64,000 nucleotides of DNA from Phytophthora colocasiae (taxonomy: Eukaryota; Oomycota; Peronosporomycetes; Peronosporales; Peronosporaceae): assembly GCA_018806915.1 (NCBI GenBank), contig JAGKQI010000084.1, forward strand, positions 248,001 to 312,000, written 5' to 3'. Each line of letters opens with the position of its first letter. The first letter of the stretch is position 1. Under the pieces are notes generated by a model. The model searched no databases. It saw only the letters and a list, made by a program, of their open reading frames with translations, and was not told the DNA's origin. Shown here one piece after another: positions 1 through 10,555 of the stretch. A program made the position numbers and the translations under genes.

Positions 1-659
1 TTCAACTTCTGCATCGCCTGTTGAAATTGCCATGAGGGATCTGAATCTACACAAAATTGGCCCCAAACGAGCTGTTGAATGGAAGCAGATCCGTAAACGT
101 TCACTACCCAAGATGGATAGCATTTACGCGGATGGTGTGGCGGTAAACTCGGCGGAAACTGGTCCATGAATGCCTTATTGTTCACTAGCGCAAGGACTGT
201 GAATAACACGATTGCTTCTCGAACCTTATTCAAGCGATTCACATTTTGTGTATCTCCATCGACCAACCTAACATCGAAGCAAAGGTAGTGTTGTAAACAT
301 AACGAGGAGCTTCCATGGGGCCAACTAAATTGTACGTGTTGTCCGCTTTGGGAAATCATCAAACTAGTACGTAAGGCATTAGAGACCTTTCGGAGCGGAT
401 GTCGATTGTTGGTTGCGGGAACGACACACGTAAAAGGTGCAAAAATATGGCTGCTTACTAATCACTTCCGGCCACGACCTTTCGTTCCAACATCCATGTT
501 GGAAATACTGCCAACGGAGGCCTCGTTTCCAACAACGTTGTAGGTTGTGGAAATCTGTCTATGATGAAATTCTTCCGTTTTCGATGTAGAAGTGCTGCAC
601 TAAGTTCTACAGGTCTAGCCTCAGGCCTCTCGAAGATCGCAAAGAATTCGAACTGGATC

Positions 660-1691
660 ATGGCGCTCTCCACACTCCCCCCCGCGCTATCGTCTGAGGA
701 AGAGGCGACTGCTCTTTCCCCTGCCAGCTCATCGAGCAGCGACTCCTTCAACAGCTGGGAGGCCAGCGATCGCTTAGCTCAACAACCTAGCGAAGAGAAT
801 GCTACCGAGGATGAACAGCCTGCAGACTTTGGCGGAGAGTTCCCTGGAGACTACAGCTACCCTCGAGACGAAGGCGACGCAAACAACGAGAACAACGGTG
901 CAGGTGACGGAGATGATCACTCGGCAAACTAAGTTATCCCCGCTGTGGATCGCTCTGTTACACTCCGCAAGCGATTTGGCCCCGATGAAGACTACTTACT
1001 CGCCATCCAGGTGAACAAGGACATGCCCTTTAAGGCAAAGTTTGGCAACATCAGAAAAGCATGGCAATCTGTTGCTGATACGCTTAATGCAAGTCCAAAT
1101 TTTAATATGACACCGATCCAGGGAACCACCGCTCAGGCCAGATTCGATTCGCTACTCGCCAAGCACAAGAAGTGGGAAGCTGCTTCTCATCGAGCTTCGG
1201 GCATCAGCGAAAAAGAAACAGAATACGTCAAGGTGCTGACTGATCTCACCGAGAAAGTTGACGACCACAAAGCTGCAAAAGCGAAGGCTGCTGCCGAGTC
1301 CGCCGGTGTCGACCACGCTAAGGTCCTTGCGGGTGACGTTGTTCGTACTGCTGCTGTATCGCGACTTCAGCTTGGAAAGCGAAGCGGTAGCGGCGACAAC
1401 GAGAGTGGAACCCATTCTGGTCGTACTAAAGCACAAAAAGTAAAAGGTTCAGAGTGGACGAGCATGATACAGGACATGGCGAGGGACCGATCCAAGGTGA
1501 TGGAGGATTTTTTTCAAATACAAAAGAGCGACATGGAGCAGCGCCAGCAGGAGCTAGCCTTGAAGCGCGTGGAGCGTGAAAGAGAGAGAGAGGAGCGTCG
1601 TGCCGAAAGAGAGGAACGTCAACAAGAGCGCCAAATGCAAAACGAAATGTTTAACAAAGTTCTGCAACTTTTAGCAGCAAAGTTGAACTAA
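660..1691 (+). pseudogene. PIF2-type Myb/SANT-like partner protein, split by one stop codon
   Basis: In PIF/Harbinger elements a Myb/SANT-like protein helps bring the transposase to the nucleus and to DNA. Here the C-terminal 248 residues (945-1691) hold a trihelix/SANT-like region near the start (LRKRFGPDEDYLLAIQV, then a conserved KAWQSVADTLN helix) and a long charged coiled coil near the end, rich in RERE/REER. Upstream, in the same frame, is a 90-residue acidic Ser/Glu-rich segment starting at ATG 660. It is separated from the Myb part by a single TAA at 930-932. The protein was probably one unit of about 340 residues, now broken, unless translation starts at 945. The 3' end overlaps the transposase stop codon tail to tail at 1688-1691. 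Confidence 0.72.
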
Positions 1692-2992
1692 TTGTCGTCG
1701 AGACGATTGGGGTGTTGAGGTTTACGGAAGTAGTCGCTGGCTTCTGGCGGTGAGCAGTTGAAATAGTGACTAATTTGGTTACCACCATGCAAACAAGTTG
1801 CAGCATTCGTTAGTAGTATTGCCACGCGTACCATACATCCAACAGGTGTGAGAAGGATTTTATGATTTTTGTTCCAGTCCAAAAATGCCCACTTCTGCTT
1901 GACGATACCAAACAGCCATTCAATGGACACCCGATTCTTGCTCATGATCTTGTTAAATGCTTTTTCGCTGCTACCCGGGCGAGCATCATGAAAAGGGCTG
2001 CACAAACGTTCGTCAATTCCATACGCAGGATCACCGTAAATCATCGAAGGCAATCGCTGAATAACAGGGTGGTTTGCTAGGTGTGAAAGCAGCTTGCTTT
2101 CGCGAAGCATGGTAGAATCGTGAAGGCGGCCTTCAATAGGCCCATAAAATGAAATGCACAAGCCTATAGCAAAGAGCAAGTAGTTATCAATTAGTTAGTG
2201 AAGGGTAGACAGATAATCCACAAGAAACCCACCGTCTGGAGTGCACACGCCCTGGTAGTTTAAACAGTGGCGGCGTTTATGACCACTGTAGCACACTTTC
2301 TGGAGGTTTTCACGGTCGCCAACTGGAATACGATTAAGTGCCCCTTGAACTGCTTGTATTCGTCGTCGTCTCTTGCCAGGCCGGCAGATAAATGCTTTTG
2401 TCCCATCGATAAACATGGAAACGCAGTCGACAACACCGTTCATCTTGGTTTTGACAGCGTCCACGTACAAATCGTGGCGTTCAGCATACACTCGATCGTT
2501 GAAAAAGAGGGTTCCTTTCCACTCTCTGTCAAGAAAACAATCTAGTAGCAGTAGTGTTAGTCATCTCTGAATGAATTGCTGTTTCTCGTACTTACACAGA
2601 TCTGTGATGATCCTGCTACACGAGGGGTCCGAGCGACCGAACTCCTTGCGTATGCGAGAAAGCTTTCCTGGATACGACAATCGATAGCACAGCATTGCCA
2701 AGGCCTCAACACCCACGACACGATCCCTTGCTGAGGTAATAAACACGTTCGGGATCAGCAATAGATCCGTAAGCTGCATCAGCTCATCGCACGTAAATCT
2801 GTAGTCTTCGAGCGCGTTTGCATCCGAACACGTGTCGGGGTTAAAGCGAGCGTCAGGGACAAGGGGTCGCTCTACCGAAGGCCTGACTAGCAAAGCTGCA
2901 CACAAGGCTTCATCGTAGCTAGAATCACGGTAGTACAGCGCCATCATGAGGGCTGTCAAGCTCCTCGTTCGTGGTCTGGTTTCTCGCGGCAT
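1688..2992 (-). CDS. HARBI1-like DDE transposase (three exons)
   Basis: Endonuclease that would cut and paste the surrounding Harbinger element. Three exons are seen: 2992 to ~2598, 2525-2233 and 2163-1688. The second intron (2232-2164, GTGGGT..ATAG) is exact and joins TPDG to LCISFYGPIEGRLHD, the conserved HARBI1-type block. Acidic residues that fit the DDE triad are in FIDGTKAF, YGDPAYGID and VSIEWLFG. The first intron is ambiguous: the best donor (GTAAGT, at 2595) puts the frame out by one and creates a stop, while GTGTAA two bases upstream (2597) with the CAG acceptor ending at 2526 keeps it open, giving about 387 residues. Length and domain content are normal for the family. It is either functional or disabled only at that junction. 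Confidence 0.85.
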
Positions 2993-3218
2993 GATCCTTT
3001 AGTTGTGCTGTTCTTCGGTGTCTGAGCTTAGGTGATAAAGGGTTATGAAGAGCCGTTCCCACACCTGAAGAGTTCCGAAAGGAAAAAAGCATTTGTGGGT
3101 TGCGGGTTGCACGAACGCGACAGTTGTACTCACTGTTCCCGCAACCAACAACCGACATCTGCTCCGAAAGGTCTCTATTATTACGCCAAGGTTTCAGGAA
3201 AGTCCAATCCGTCGCCAT

Positions 3219-3839
3219 GGAACCGTAAATTTGGGAATGAATTTCAGTGGAGGATGTAACATTCGCGACGTTTCTGGACTCAAAGGCATCATCGATCTCT
3301 CGAATCACGGACTTCAGTCACAAAACCTCTTCTTGGTATAGATGGATGGAATTGAACCCGTGGTTTGTAGTTTGTGTTTCTGCAAACAAGAGATTCTTTT
3401 CAGCCTTGTGAGTGCTCTGGTTGTGGCGGATGATATGAATTCAGCGCAGATATCTCGACTGGCAAATTCTGGAGATGGAGACACAATTATTAGTTGAGGA
3501 ATCTGTACGAGTGAAAAACGTTTCGTTGGAACTGATGAACAGCGCCTATTACCTGCTTCAGTTAGCTGCCCCCACTATTACTCGGTATGAAACAAAAAGT
3601 CGATGGATTCCTATAACTAACTCGATTCTGCAGGAACACTCTACTCAACCGAAAACGCGAAAAAAAAGTGTTTGTTGGTGGTTGTAACACGTGTAGACCA
3701 TTCTAGGCAGAATTTGACAGAAGAAGATGTGTCTATTGACTGATAGATAGACACCACTCCAACTAGATATAATCCTTTATCCGGGTATGCTCGTTACACC
3801 GGTATGTCCACCAGGATAACAGCCACAGGGCGTCTAACC
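3219..3839. other. Duplicated upstream region between two divergent family W copies
   Basis: This 620-bp stretch has no gene. It matches 18487-19075, the region upstream of the intact family W gene, over most of its length. The match includes the run starting CGAATCACGGACTTCAGTC and a later ACACAATTATTAGTTG block. Part of the same block recurs inverted at 63818-64000. It probably held the 5' flank shared by a divergent gene pair and was duplicated together with the genes. Confidence 0.7.
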
Positions 3840-4835
3840 GTGGGATGTACGTACAATTCGAGTGGATCTTTGGTATTTCAGAGTACCCACGCCAGCAGAT
3901 TTATTTAATGCTTCGTCTGGAAAAAGAAAGCGTGAACCCACTCAAGCAGATTCGAGAGGCGATTGAGATATTCACAGTGCTTGCAGAGGTAAATCAAAAA
4001 GTGTTCATGGACCAATTCTCGAACCTGATGCAGACAACGGTGATACGTGAACTTCGGTATCTTCCACAGTTGATTGCTACTACATGTCAGCAAGCTACTT
4101 GGAGCAGGTTACTTGAGTGGTCGGACCCCTCGCCTCAATTTACAATACTGGATTTAGCGGCACCATTTTGTCGAAGATCTGTGTGCGGGATTGGTATCGA
4201 CACCGATAGACCATCTCGACAATTCTCTTCACGGAAATGCAACTAACGATGGAGAGGCCACGATCAATGCCGGTGTTCTGTTGAGAGTCTACCAATGGTT
4301 CCGGGTGGTGAGTGAAGCGCGAATTACTTGCAATACACTGTCCTCACGAATTGTTGCTGTGATCTGTTCGACTATAGCTGTGCAAGTCACCACTACACCA
4401 CTTTATATCATCATGGAATTCGAGAGTAGTAAGGCATTGCCGTGGTCGTGGATGGTCTATGCTATTGGTTGTTCCCCTTCGACTGAAATGGGCTTTGATA
4501 TTCGATATTGTGACTTGGCGAAGGCGGATATCGTGACCATTGCAAACGTTTTGAGGTACAATTATCCTCTTCCGAAGGGATCGGAACAGCAATTACCACC
4601 TGCAACTTACGATGCAACTGAATTTGGTTATGTGGATATTACGGAAGGAAAAGCAGTATGGCTCATCGATCTTGAAGAAGACTCAAGGTTTGTAGTGCTA
4701 AGTGCTTCCCACTGTAGGGCCTGGCTTAAGGAGGATTATGTGGAAGTTATCGCACCAGGTATCGGTCTTTGTCGAAGTAGAATTGGAGAGGACGTATACG
4801 AAATTTCACGCGATTACAAAACGTATATTATCTAG
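3840..4835 (+). pseudogene. Family W gene copy B (truncated, frameshifted)
   Basis: The stretch covers about half of a family W protein in two frames. 3845-4170 encodes the LRLEKES..IREAIEIFTVLAEVN region and the WSRLLEW.DPSPQF motif. 4250-4835 encodes ATINAGVLLRVYQW, then WSWMVYAIGCSPS, FGYVDITEGKAVW and a CRAW..YVEV block that ends in RIGEDVYEISRD. Compared with the intact copy at 56278-58266 it has lost about 130 residues around 4170 and everything after the SRD motif. It ends 12 bp from copy C, which points the other way. Confidence 0.85.
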
Positions 4836-5932
4836 TGATGGTCTCCATTAGATCAGGGCATAGTGCGCACTGATCTTTTGAGTAGATGCGGAAGCGAAGA
4901 GATAGAGTTGACCTAAAATATAAGCGTGTAGTCGATAAAGCACCTTCGTGTGGTGTGCACTATTGACATCGCAACTTTTGACTTCATCGGGAATTGGTTT
5001 TTGTAACAGAATCTCCATTGTGAGACTGAAGGTCCTGTACCAGCTCCACATCCAAAGCGCCTCCTTTAGAATAGATGTGGACACTCACTACTCACGTGCC
5101 AACCGTAGGCGAAAGTTGCCGTGAATTTGCCAGTGTCTTCAATGCTCAACTTCTTGATTGGCCACTTTCTCAATTCTTCACTGTAAACTGAAACTACCAC
5201 GTCAAAATCGTGAGCTCGGCATACTGAAGATTCGGACATGCAGTGGCCAATTTACTTAGATCCAGTGTCATATCAGTGCTGTGCTTGTTTACCTTTAGCG
5301 TTAAAGAACGCAGATTTGTACCAATCAACTCCAGTAAGTTCATGACAAGTGAAGCGGATTCAATTGAGGTGAAGGACACAAAAAAAGAGAGAAGTGAACT
5401 TGAATCGTTTGCGTTTTGCTCCCCTGAAACTTTCGACACACCGTTTCCAATTCGAGTTCGACAGATTCCAAAGTCTGGGACGAGAACTTCCACATGGTTG
5501 TCCTCTTTGAACCATGCCCGACAGCGGATAGAACTTGGCACCACAAACTCCGCGCCTTCTTCAAAGTCCATGGGCCATACTGTTGTTCCTTCTGTGATAT
5601 TCACAAATCCGAATTGAGAAGCATTCTGGATCAGCCTCGTGCACTTTGAATGAGGGTAACTGTACTTCATAACATCCTTAATACAAAGTTAATCAGACAT
5701 TATCAAAGTTGCGCCGTGAATGTTTAGTAAATTTTCTGCAGAAGCTGTCTACCAAACGCCATACACTAGCAATGGCAACGACTCGAGACCACAGAGTGCA
5801 TCTCAAACCTGGTTGGGATATCATTGGATCTCACAGCAGATCGCAGCAAAAACACTTTTAGAGACACATGGACTCAAACTATCCAAATCGAGAATGCAGC
5901 TTATCCAGGAATCGGCGAGCAATAGCCGCTAG

Positions 5933-6916
5933 GGCTCTCCTCAAGGAGAGCTCCGGTTTTTGCTATTGTCAACTTTCATTGTGAAATTTGACAGACAAAG
6001 CGTTTTCGTACTCTCGACCAGCATATGATGTACATTAGTTTGTTCGGTAAAATCACAAGTATCGCTCCGGTTTTAAGCCTCAGGAACTAAAAAGTGATTG
6101 TTATTACACTTGCTGTTTGTATGCTTTAAAAGTATAGTTCCGGTTTCATTTCTCTCACACCAACCACTGCCAACCACCCACTCCCCCTCCTCGAGTCATT
6201 TTACGATTTCCAGTGACCAGTCCCCCAAGCATCAGCGCGCCTCCCCTCCAGCCCCCATGTCCAGCCACCTGAGCCATCACTATGCCCCTCCCTACCGAAC
6301 AATACGATCTCAATGCCGTCGTTGCATTGACAGCGGATGAGATGGGGGCTGTGAGGTGGTGGCAAGAAGCAGGCGTCCTGGAGCGGGAGATGTACTGCCC
6401 AGGATGCAGGCAGCTCATGCGCGTCAAAACGTCGGCTAAGAAGCCGACGTGGAGATGTAGCAAGAGTAAAAGCATGAAAACGGTAAAAAGTTGTATTAGT
6501 ATGCTAACAAACACTTAGCTCCGATATGTTCGCCAGGCTACGTACTCTAGCAAACAACCCCAAGCTAGCAGACATGAGTTACAACCACAAATATGTCAAC
6601 CACACCGAAAACTACGTCAACCCAGAAGATGGTACGCACACAAACACTATAGAAGGCCTGTGGGAAATTCATATCAAGCGCCATATCAAGAACATGCGCG
6701 GTATGAATCCGAGTTGAACGGATACATCGACGAGTACATATGGAGATGCTGGTATTTCCCTAAGAAGGCGTCGACAGCTCAGATCATGAGTGGGTTAATG
6801 CAGTTAATTAAAAAAACACGGTTCATAATTTGTCTCTAATATAAACTTCATTGTCTGTCAAATTTCACAATGAAAGTTGACAATAGCAAAAACCGGAGCT
6901 CTCCTTGAGGAGAGCC
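5933..6916. mobile_element. Deleted Merlin-type (IS1016/IS1595-like) DNA transposon
   Basis: A 984-bp element with perfect terminal inverted repeats of about 65 bp starting GGCTCTCCTCAAGGAGAGCT (5933-5997 and 6852-6916). It is flanked by the 8-bp duplication GCCGCTAG (5925-5932) and GCTGCTAG (6917-6924), which differ at one base. 8-9 bp duplications fit Merlin. The outermost 18 bases of each repeat are themselves a hairpin (CTCTCC..GGAGAG), an unusual terminus. It contains only the two ends of a transposase gene, so it is non-autonomous, though its intact ends could still be mobilised by a related enzyme. Confidence 0.85.
6282..6780 (+). pseudogene. Merlin/ISXO2-like transposase remnant
   Basis: The 5' part (6282-6518) encodes a zinc-ribbon N-terminus with MYCPGCRQLM and a later W.CS. 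The 3' part (6526-6717, then shifted one frame to about 6780) encodes YNHKYVNHTENYVNPEDG followed by HTNTIEGLW, the signature of the last catalytic block in IS1595/Merlin transposases, and then LNGYIDEYIWRCWYF. The middle of the DDE domain is missing, and a frameshift near 6700 separates the last segment. It has no activity of its own. Confidence 0.78.
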
Positions 6917-7789
6917 GCTGCTAGACATGATCTTCCGGGGCCATAGGATCGACAAAACCCCAAGATTTCCCGAGGCCGTGGCAACTCAGTATCTTCGGTT
7001 GCATTTTCTTTGATAAATGCGATTTCTAGATAATCGATTAGTTTCATGCCAATCCTGCCAAAACTCGTGAATATGCTGTTAGTGATGAAACAATCAATTT
7101 TCATTGCCATCGACTGAGCATCAGCCGAAAGGTCGAGCTGCAACATTTCAGCCACAGTGTCATGGTTCCGATCAGGATCTTGTTGCACAATCAGAGGGAT
7201 CCCCGCATTCAAAAAACGAGGTGATGGATTGGATAAAGCTAACAATCTGCTCCAATTTTCTTGTTGACGCATTCCAGCTTGGCAGGCATATCTGTTCATC
7301 TTCCTTCATTGACGGCGTAAGATGCGAAAATCGCTCCGTAAATGCTTTATTGACCACTAACGATAGTATGGTCAAGAATTCATGTGCCTCTCGAATTAGC
7401 TTCAAGTGGGTCATATTATGTGGGTTTCTTTCTTCCAAGGCAATCTTAACATCAAATTCGAGCTGCGGGGGCCGCCGGGAGCTTCTAAGCGGATACTTGA
7501 ATGACACCTCCATTCTATGTCTGAACCTCTGGGATCCTCCTGGACAATACCAAAGATCCAAGAAAACTCCAATCAGCCCAGAGGAAAGTTCTCGAAATCC
7601 AACACAAAAAATAAATGTTGTCAAAATCTATCAATTGCTCTTGTCAAAACTTACCATCACAAATTCATCAATTTTCTTTGTTCTGACCAAGCGCTCGCCA
7701 AGAAACTCTGGAGAAATGGCCAAGGTCATAGTTCCACGAAAAAGCGGCACATCTCAAAAGACTCGACAGTACGCACTTTGTCTCTGTTC

Positions 7790-8187
7790 TTGGAGAAAGT
7801 GCATCGTCATGATGAAGAGAATAGCAAGAAGAACGTGAAGAATACTGAGACCAACAACAGTGAGAAGGGCAAGAAGAACTGCTGGGTCCACTTAAGAGGA
7901 AGCTATGGACCGCAAACTATTGAGTGCGTTGATGGTCGGTTGGCATTCACGCTATAGCGTCAGCCAACTTCGCGGAGGAGATCGACTCGCTGTTCCAGGT
8001 CGTGCACCGCGCCCACCACAGCACCAGTGTGCAAGCGTTGATGCTGTTGTTCCATGTTATGAACAGCACCAACTCGGCCTCCGATCAATTCTACACTGCG
8101 TTATATGGCAAACTCATCTATCGGAAAGACCCCAGCGACCGCTGTATCAAGCACCAAAGTACTTTAGTAACTTGTTAACGAAGTAGA
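7790..8187 (+). pseudogene. NOC1/MAK21 (CEBPZ)-like gene fragment
   Basis: About 130 codons resemble the CBF/MAK21 region of NOC1-type ribosome-biogenesis proteins. KLLSALMVG is followed, after a one-base shift near 7965, by EEIDSLFQVVHRA, then STSVQALMLLFHVMNS and ASDQFYTALYGKL. This is the family's conserved run of helices. The N-terminus and C-terminus are missing and there is no start context, so it is a fragment of a gene whose working copy should lie elsewhere. The Lys/Ser/Glu-rich stretch at 7790-7890 fits the linker that precedes this domain, but that part is weak. Confidence 0.6.
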
Positions 8188-8215
8188 TGTTCTCTTAAAA
8201 CCTATTGTACTTGCG

Positions 8216-9989
8216 TCACAACCAATTCTGCAGCTGTCCTTCATGCGCTTTCATCCAATCACTAGCATAGCGAAACCTTCTGCGCTTAGGAACACGCCAC
8301 AGCATTTCGTACATGTAGTCGAGCGACGATGTAAACGCATGGGGGTAATTCACGTGTAAGAACAGCAGGATATCCAATGCACGTTCCGGACAAAACTGCA
8401 TTGCATCGTCGTGCTGAAGTAAATGATCAACTTGCAACTGACCATGTCCATGCGTCCTTAGCCAGCAAGCAACTTGCAACTGTCCATGTATAATCGCCAA
8501 TACGACCGCTTCGAACGAGCATCGATGCTTCTGAGCGATTGCGATATAGCCACTTGATGACCTCCAAATGGCCCCCTTTAGCAGCACCGTCCATCGCCTT
8601 AGTCGTGCAGCCTTCCGATCGATTCGCATGAAGCCACTGCACCATCTCTAAGTGCCCGTTTGCTGCTGCGCCGTCCATAGCTTCGGTCGAGCAGCCTTTC
8701 AACCGAATCTGACGGAGGAAGTCCTCTTCTATTGGTGAGGTTGGGCCGTGGAAAAATTGCAGGATGTTCAAGTGGCCGAACTTTGCAGCTTCGTCCATCA
8801 AGTTGTACTGCTCTACGTTAGAAAGGTTAGCTGCATGCGACAGAAACCATTGAACAACCCCTAGTTGTCCATTCTGAACTGCTTGGACCAAGCCATCCGC
8901 ATAATCACCAGCTAGTAGTAAATCTCCATCGTGGAGATACTGCAACATGGCGGTATCGGTAGTAGCAATGGCAAATTCCAGAGATGTTTTGGTCGCCTTC
9001 GCCTCTATTAGCGAGGCTTGACCAATTGGATGCTTCACAAGCCAGTCAACCACGTGCATGTCACCTCTTTTGATAGCCTCCTTGATCACAAGTCTCCACT
9101 CATAACAGTCCCCCTCGTCAATCCTTAATATATCGCGGAGATTCTCGTCATCCCTGGGAAGATTCTCGCAGACACGCTTGATCAGGTCCAGACGTCCAGC
9201 TTCTACAAATTTCTGCACTACAGCAATAACATTATTCGGATACTCATCTAGAAACACGTTCAGCCGGCCACTCGGGCCACTCATAACTGCCATCTCTAAA
9301 GCCAGCGGGTGGGAAGGCACTAAAACATAATCAGCGATATGTCTGTCTGCTGGTACAAGGGACTGAGCAAGATCCATAAGACCACCAGTCAAAGCAAAAC
9401 GAATGATGGTCTCGGTCTCTTCAAGACTAAGAGCACGTGGCCTATTTCCCACCAGCCATTGGGCGACGTTACAATGGCCTTGTTCACAAGCCCAAAGGAT
9501 ACCATTACCTCCCCAGCACGCGAAATGACCAGGACCAGCCCAGGTTTTCCAATTTTTTGGGAGATGATCCTGTGGAACAGTGTGCTCGTGCAAATAAATC
9601 AACACCTCCAAGTGGCCATTGCCAGCTGCCAAGTCCACGATATCCGTCGTTACGCCACAATTTTCAAAATGTTTTAAAAACCATTCCAGAATCTTCATAT
9701 TTCCACCACGTGCAACAAATTCCATCCCCTTGGCAAATTCCCACTTGTAGTAGTCATTGTCACTTCGAAGGAAATTGGTTAGTGACCACCCAGACGATCT
9801 CTCATCGATAGAAGTGCAGCTGGAATCCCAGATCCAGTCCAGAAGAGCAATGGAATCGTAGATGCAGGCCTCACTTAGAGACAAGTTGGACGACGGTCCT
9901 AGGAAACGTGAAACTTGACGTCCTAATTCAGGCAGAGCGGGGATGTACGGCTGATGCCGCAGCAAGAACGACACGACTTGCAGCTCCAT
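8216..9989 (-). pseudogene. Ankyrin-repeat protein 1 (single frameshift)
   Basis: First of four related ankyrin genes in the window. The start chosen is the ATG at 9989 (MELQVVSFLLRHQ), which aligns with the starts of the other three; an upstream ATG at 10079 would add 30 unrelated residues. The N-terminal block shared by all four contains SRFLGPS, LLDWIWDSSCTS and a YYKWEFAKGM-type segment. About a dozen degenerate ~28-residue ankyrin units follow (for example NGHLEMVQWLHANRSEGCTT). A one-base shift near 8520, just after WLYRNRSE, moves the last ~100 residues into another frame. These end in a conserved tail with LLFLHVNYPHAFTSSL. Role unknown; ankyrin stacks bind proteins. It is either a pseudogene or carries a sequencing error. 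Confidence 0.8.
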
Positions 9990-10157
9990 CGCAACTTTTT
10001 TGGAATGTGCTTGAAGTGATGATAGTGACTTCTGTGACTGGCTTCTGGTATTAAATAATGAGGTTTTATTGGGTGACACAGGTTTGAAAATGATTCTAAT
10101 GTCAACCGGTTAGAACCGGTTTTGATATTGGAACCGGTTGTTTGAATTCTTGCCACA

Positions 10158-10382
10158 CATTCGTCTTGTATAATGCATATTGGGATTAGCAAGAGGACAA
10201 GCTACGAGTCTACCCAAGGCCGTAGTTGCTATTAAAACGTCTTCTCCCTAGCCGTCTCTACTGGGCAATGTCCGCCGGGGTCTCTCTGGTGACGTGCTGA
10301 CTCTACAGTAGTTCCTGCTTGCGTGACCACTGGCTTCCTTCGAAGTTGGAATTTCAAGGCGTACGAAGGAGTATAGCCGACA
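10158..10382. repeat. Dispersed ~225-bp repeat, probable LTR fragment
   Basis: This segment, beginning CATTCGTCTTGTATAATG and ending GCCGACA, is about 90% identical to 62079-62302 in the same orientation. Homology stops sharply on both sides at the same ACA. An end in CA and dispersal in the genome suit the 3' end of an LTR, but I cannot see a matching TG start or target duplication. The rest of 10080-10555 holds no gene. Confidence 0.6.
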
Positions 10383-10555
10383 ATAACATCTAATAAAAAT
10401 ATCTTATCTTCTCATCGGCTATCTGCAGCGGCCATGACGTGCTGCGCGTCCGTCGAAAGACGATTTAAGTCGCAATGATCGGGTGCCATCAAATGCACAC
10501 GACGAAATTCTAGAAGCAAAATCCATGATACACTACCACAAGCGAAAAGCCTTTG

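Larger units (their letters stand above)
382..3180. mobile_element. PIF/Harbinger DNA transposon
   Basis: The element has terminal inverted repeats of about 41 bp beginning GAGACCTTTCGGAGC (382-422 and 3135-3175), with two mismatches. It is flanked by the 3-bp target duplication TTA (379-381 and 3181-3183), the size and sequence known for PIF/Harbinger. The right end carries five extra bases (TATTA) beyond the repeat, perhaps slippage at the target. Inside are the two genes expected for this superfamily, arranged tail to tail: a Myb/SANT-like protein on the plus strand and a DDE transposase on the minus strand. Both are nearly intact, so the insertion is probably fairly recent. Confidence 0.92.
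1..3218 (-). pseudogene. Family W gene copy A, 5' part, split by a Harbinger element
   Basis: Bases 1-381 and 3181-3218 together match the 5' half of the intact family W gene at 16522-18486 nearly base for base (compare 1-380 with about 18066-18450). The gene runs leftwards, starts with the ATG complementary to 3216-3218, and leaves the window at base 1. It is cut after codon ~12 by the transposon at 382-3180, which leaves TTA on both sides. The intact paralogue reads AAGGCATTACGCC at this point, so it serves as an empty site. No function is known for the family; this copy cannot make a full protein. Confidence 0.85.
4848..7580 (-). pseudogene. Family W gene copy C, interrupted by a Merlin element
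   Basis: Reading leftwards, 7580-6925 encodes fragments of the N-terminal third (VALEERNPHN-type block, VNKAFTERFSHL, WSRLLALSNPSPRF). The gene is then interrupted by the transposon at 5933-6916 and resumes at 5932-4848. The second part carries FGFVNITEGTTVWPMDFEEG, SIRCRAWFKEDNHVEV and RTRIGNGVSKVSGE, and ends near the family's C-terminal FASASTQ block. Several frameshifts exist besides the insertion, so no protein can be made. What remains matches the family throughout, which makes the assignment secure. Confidence 0.85.
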
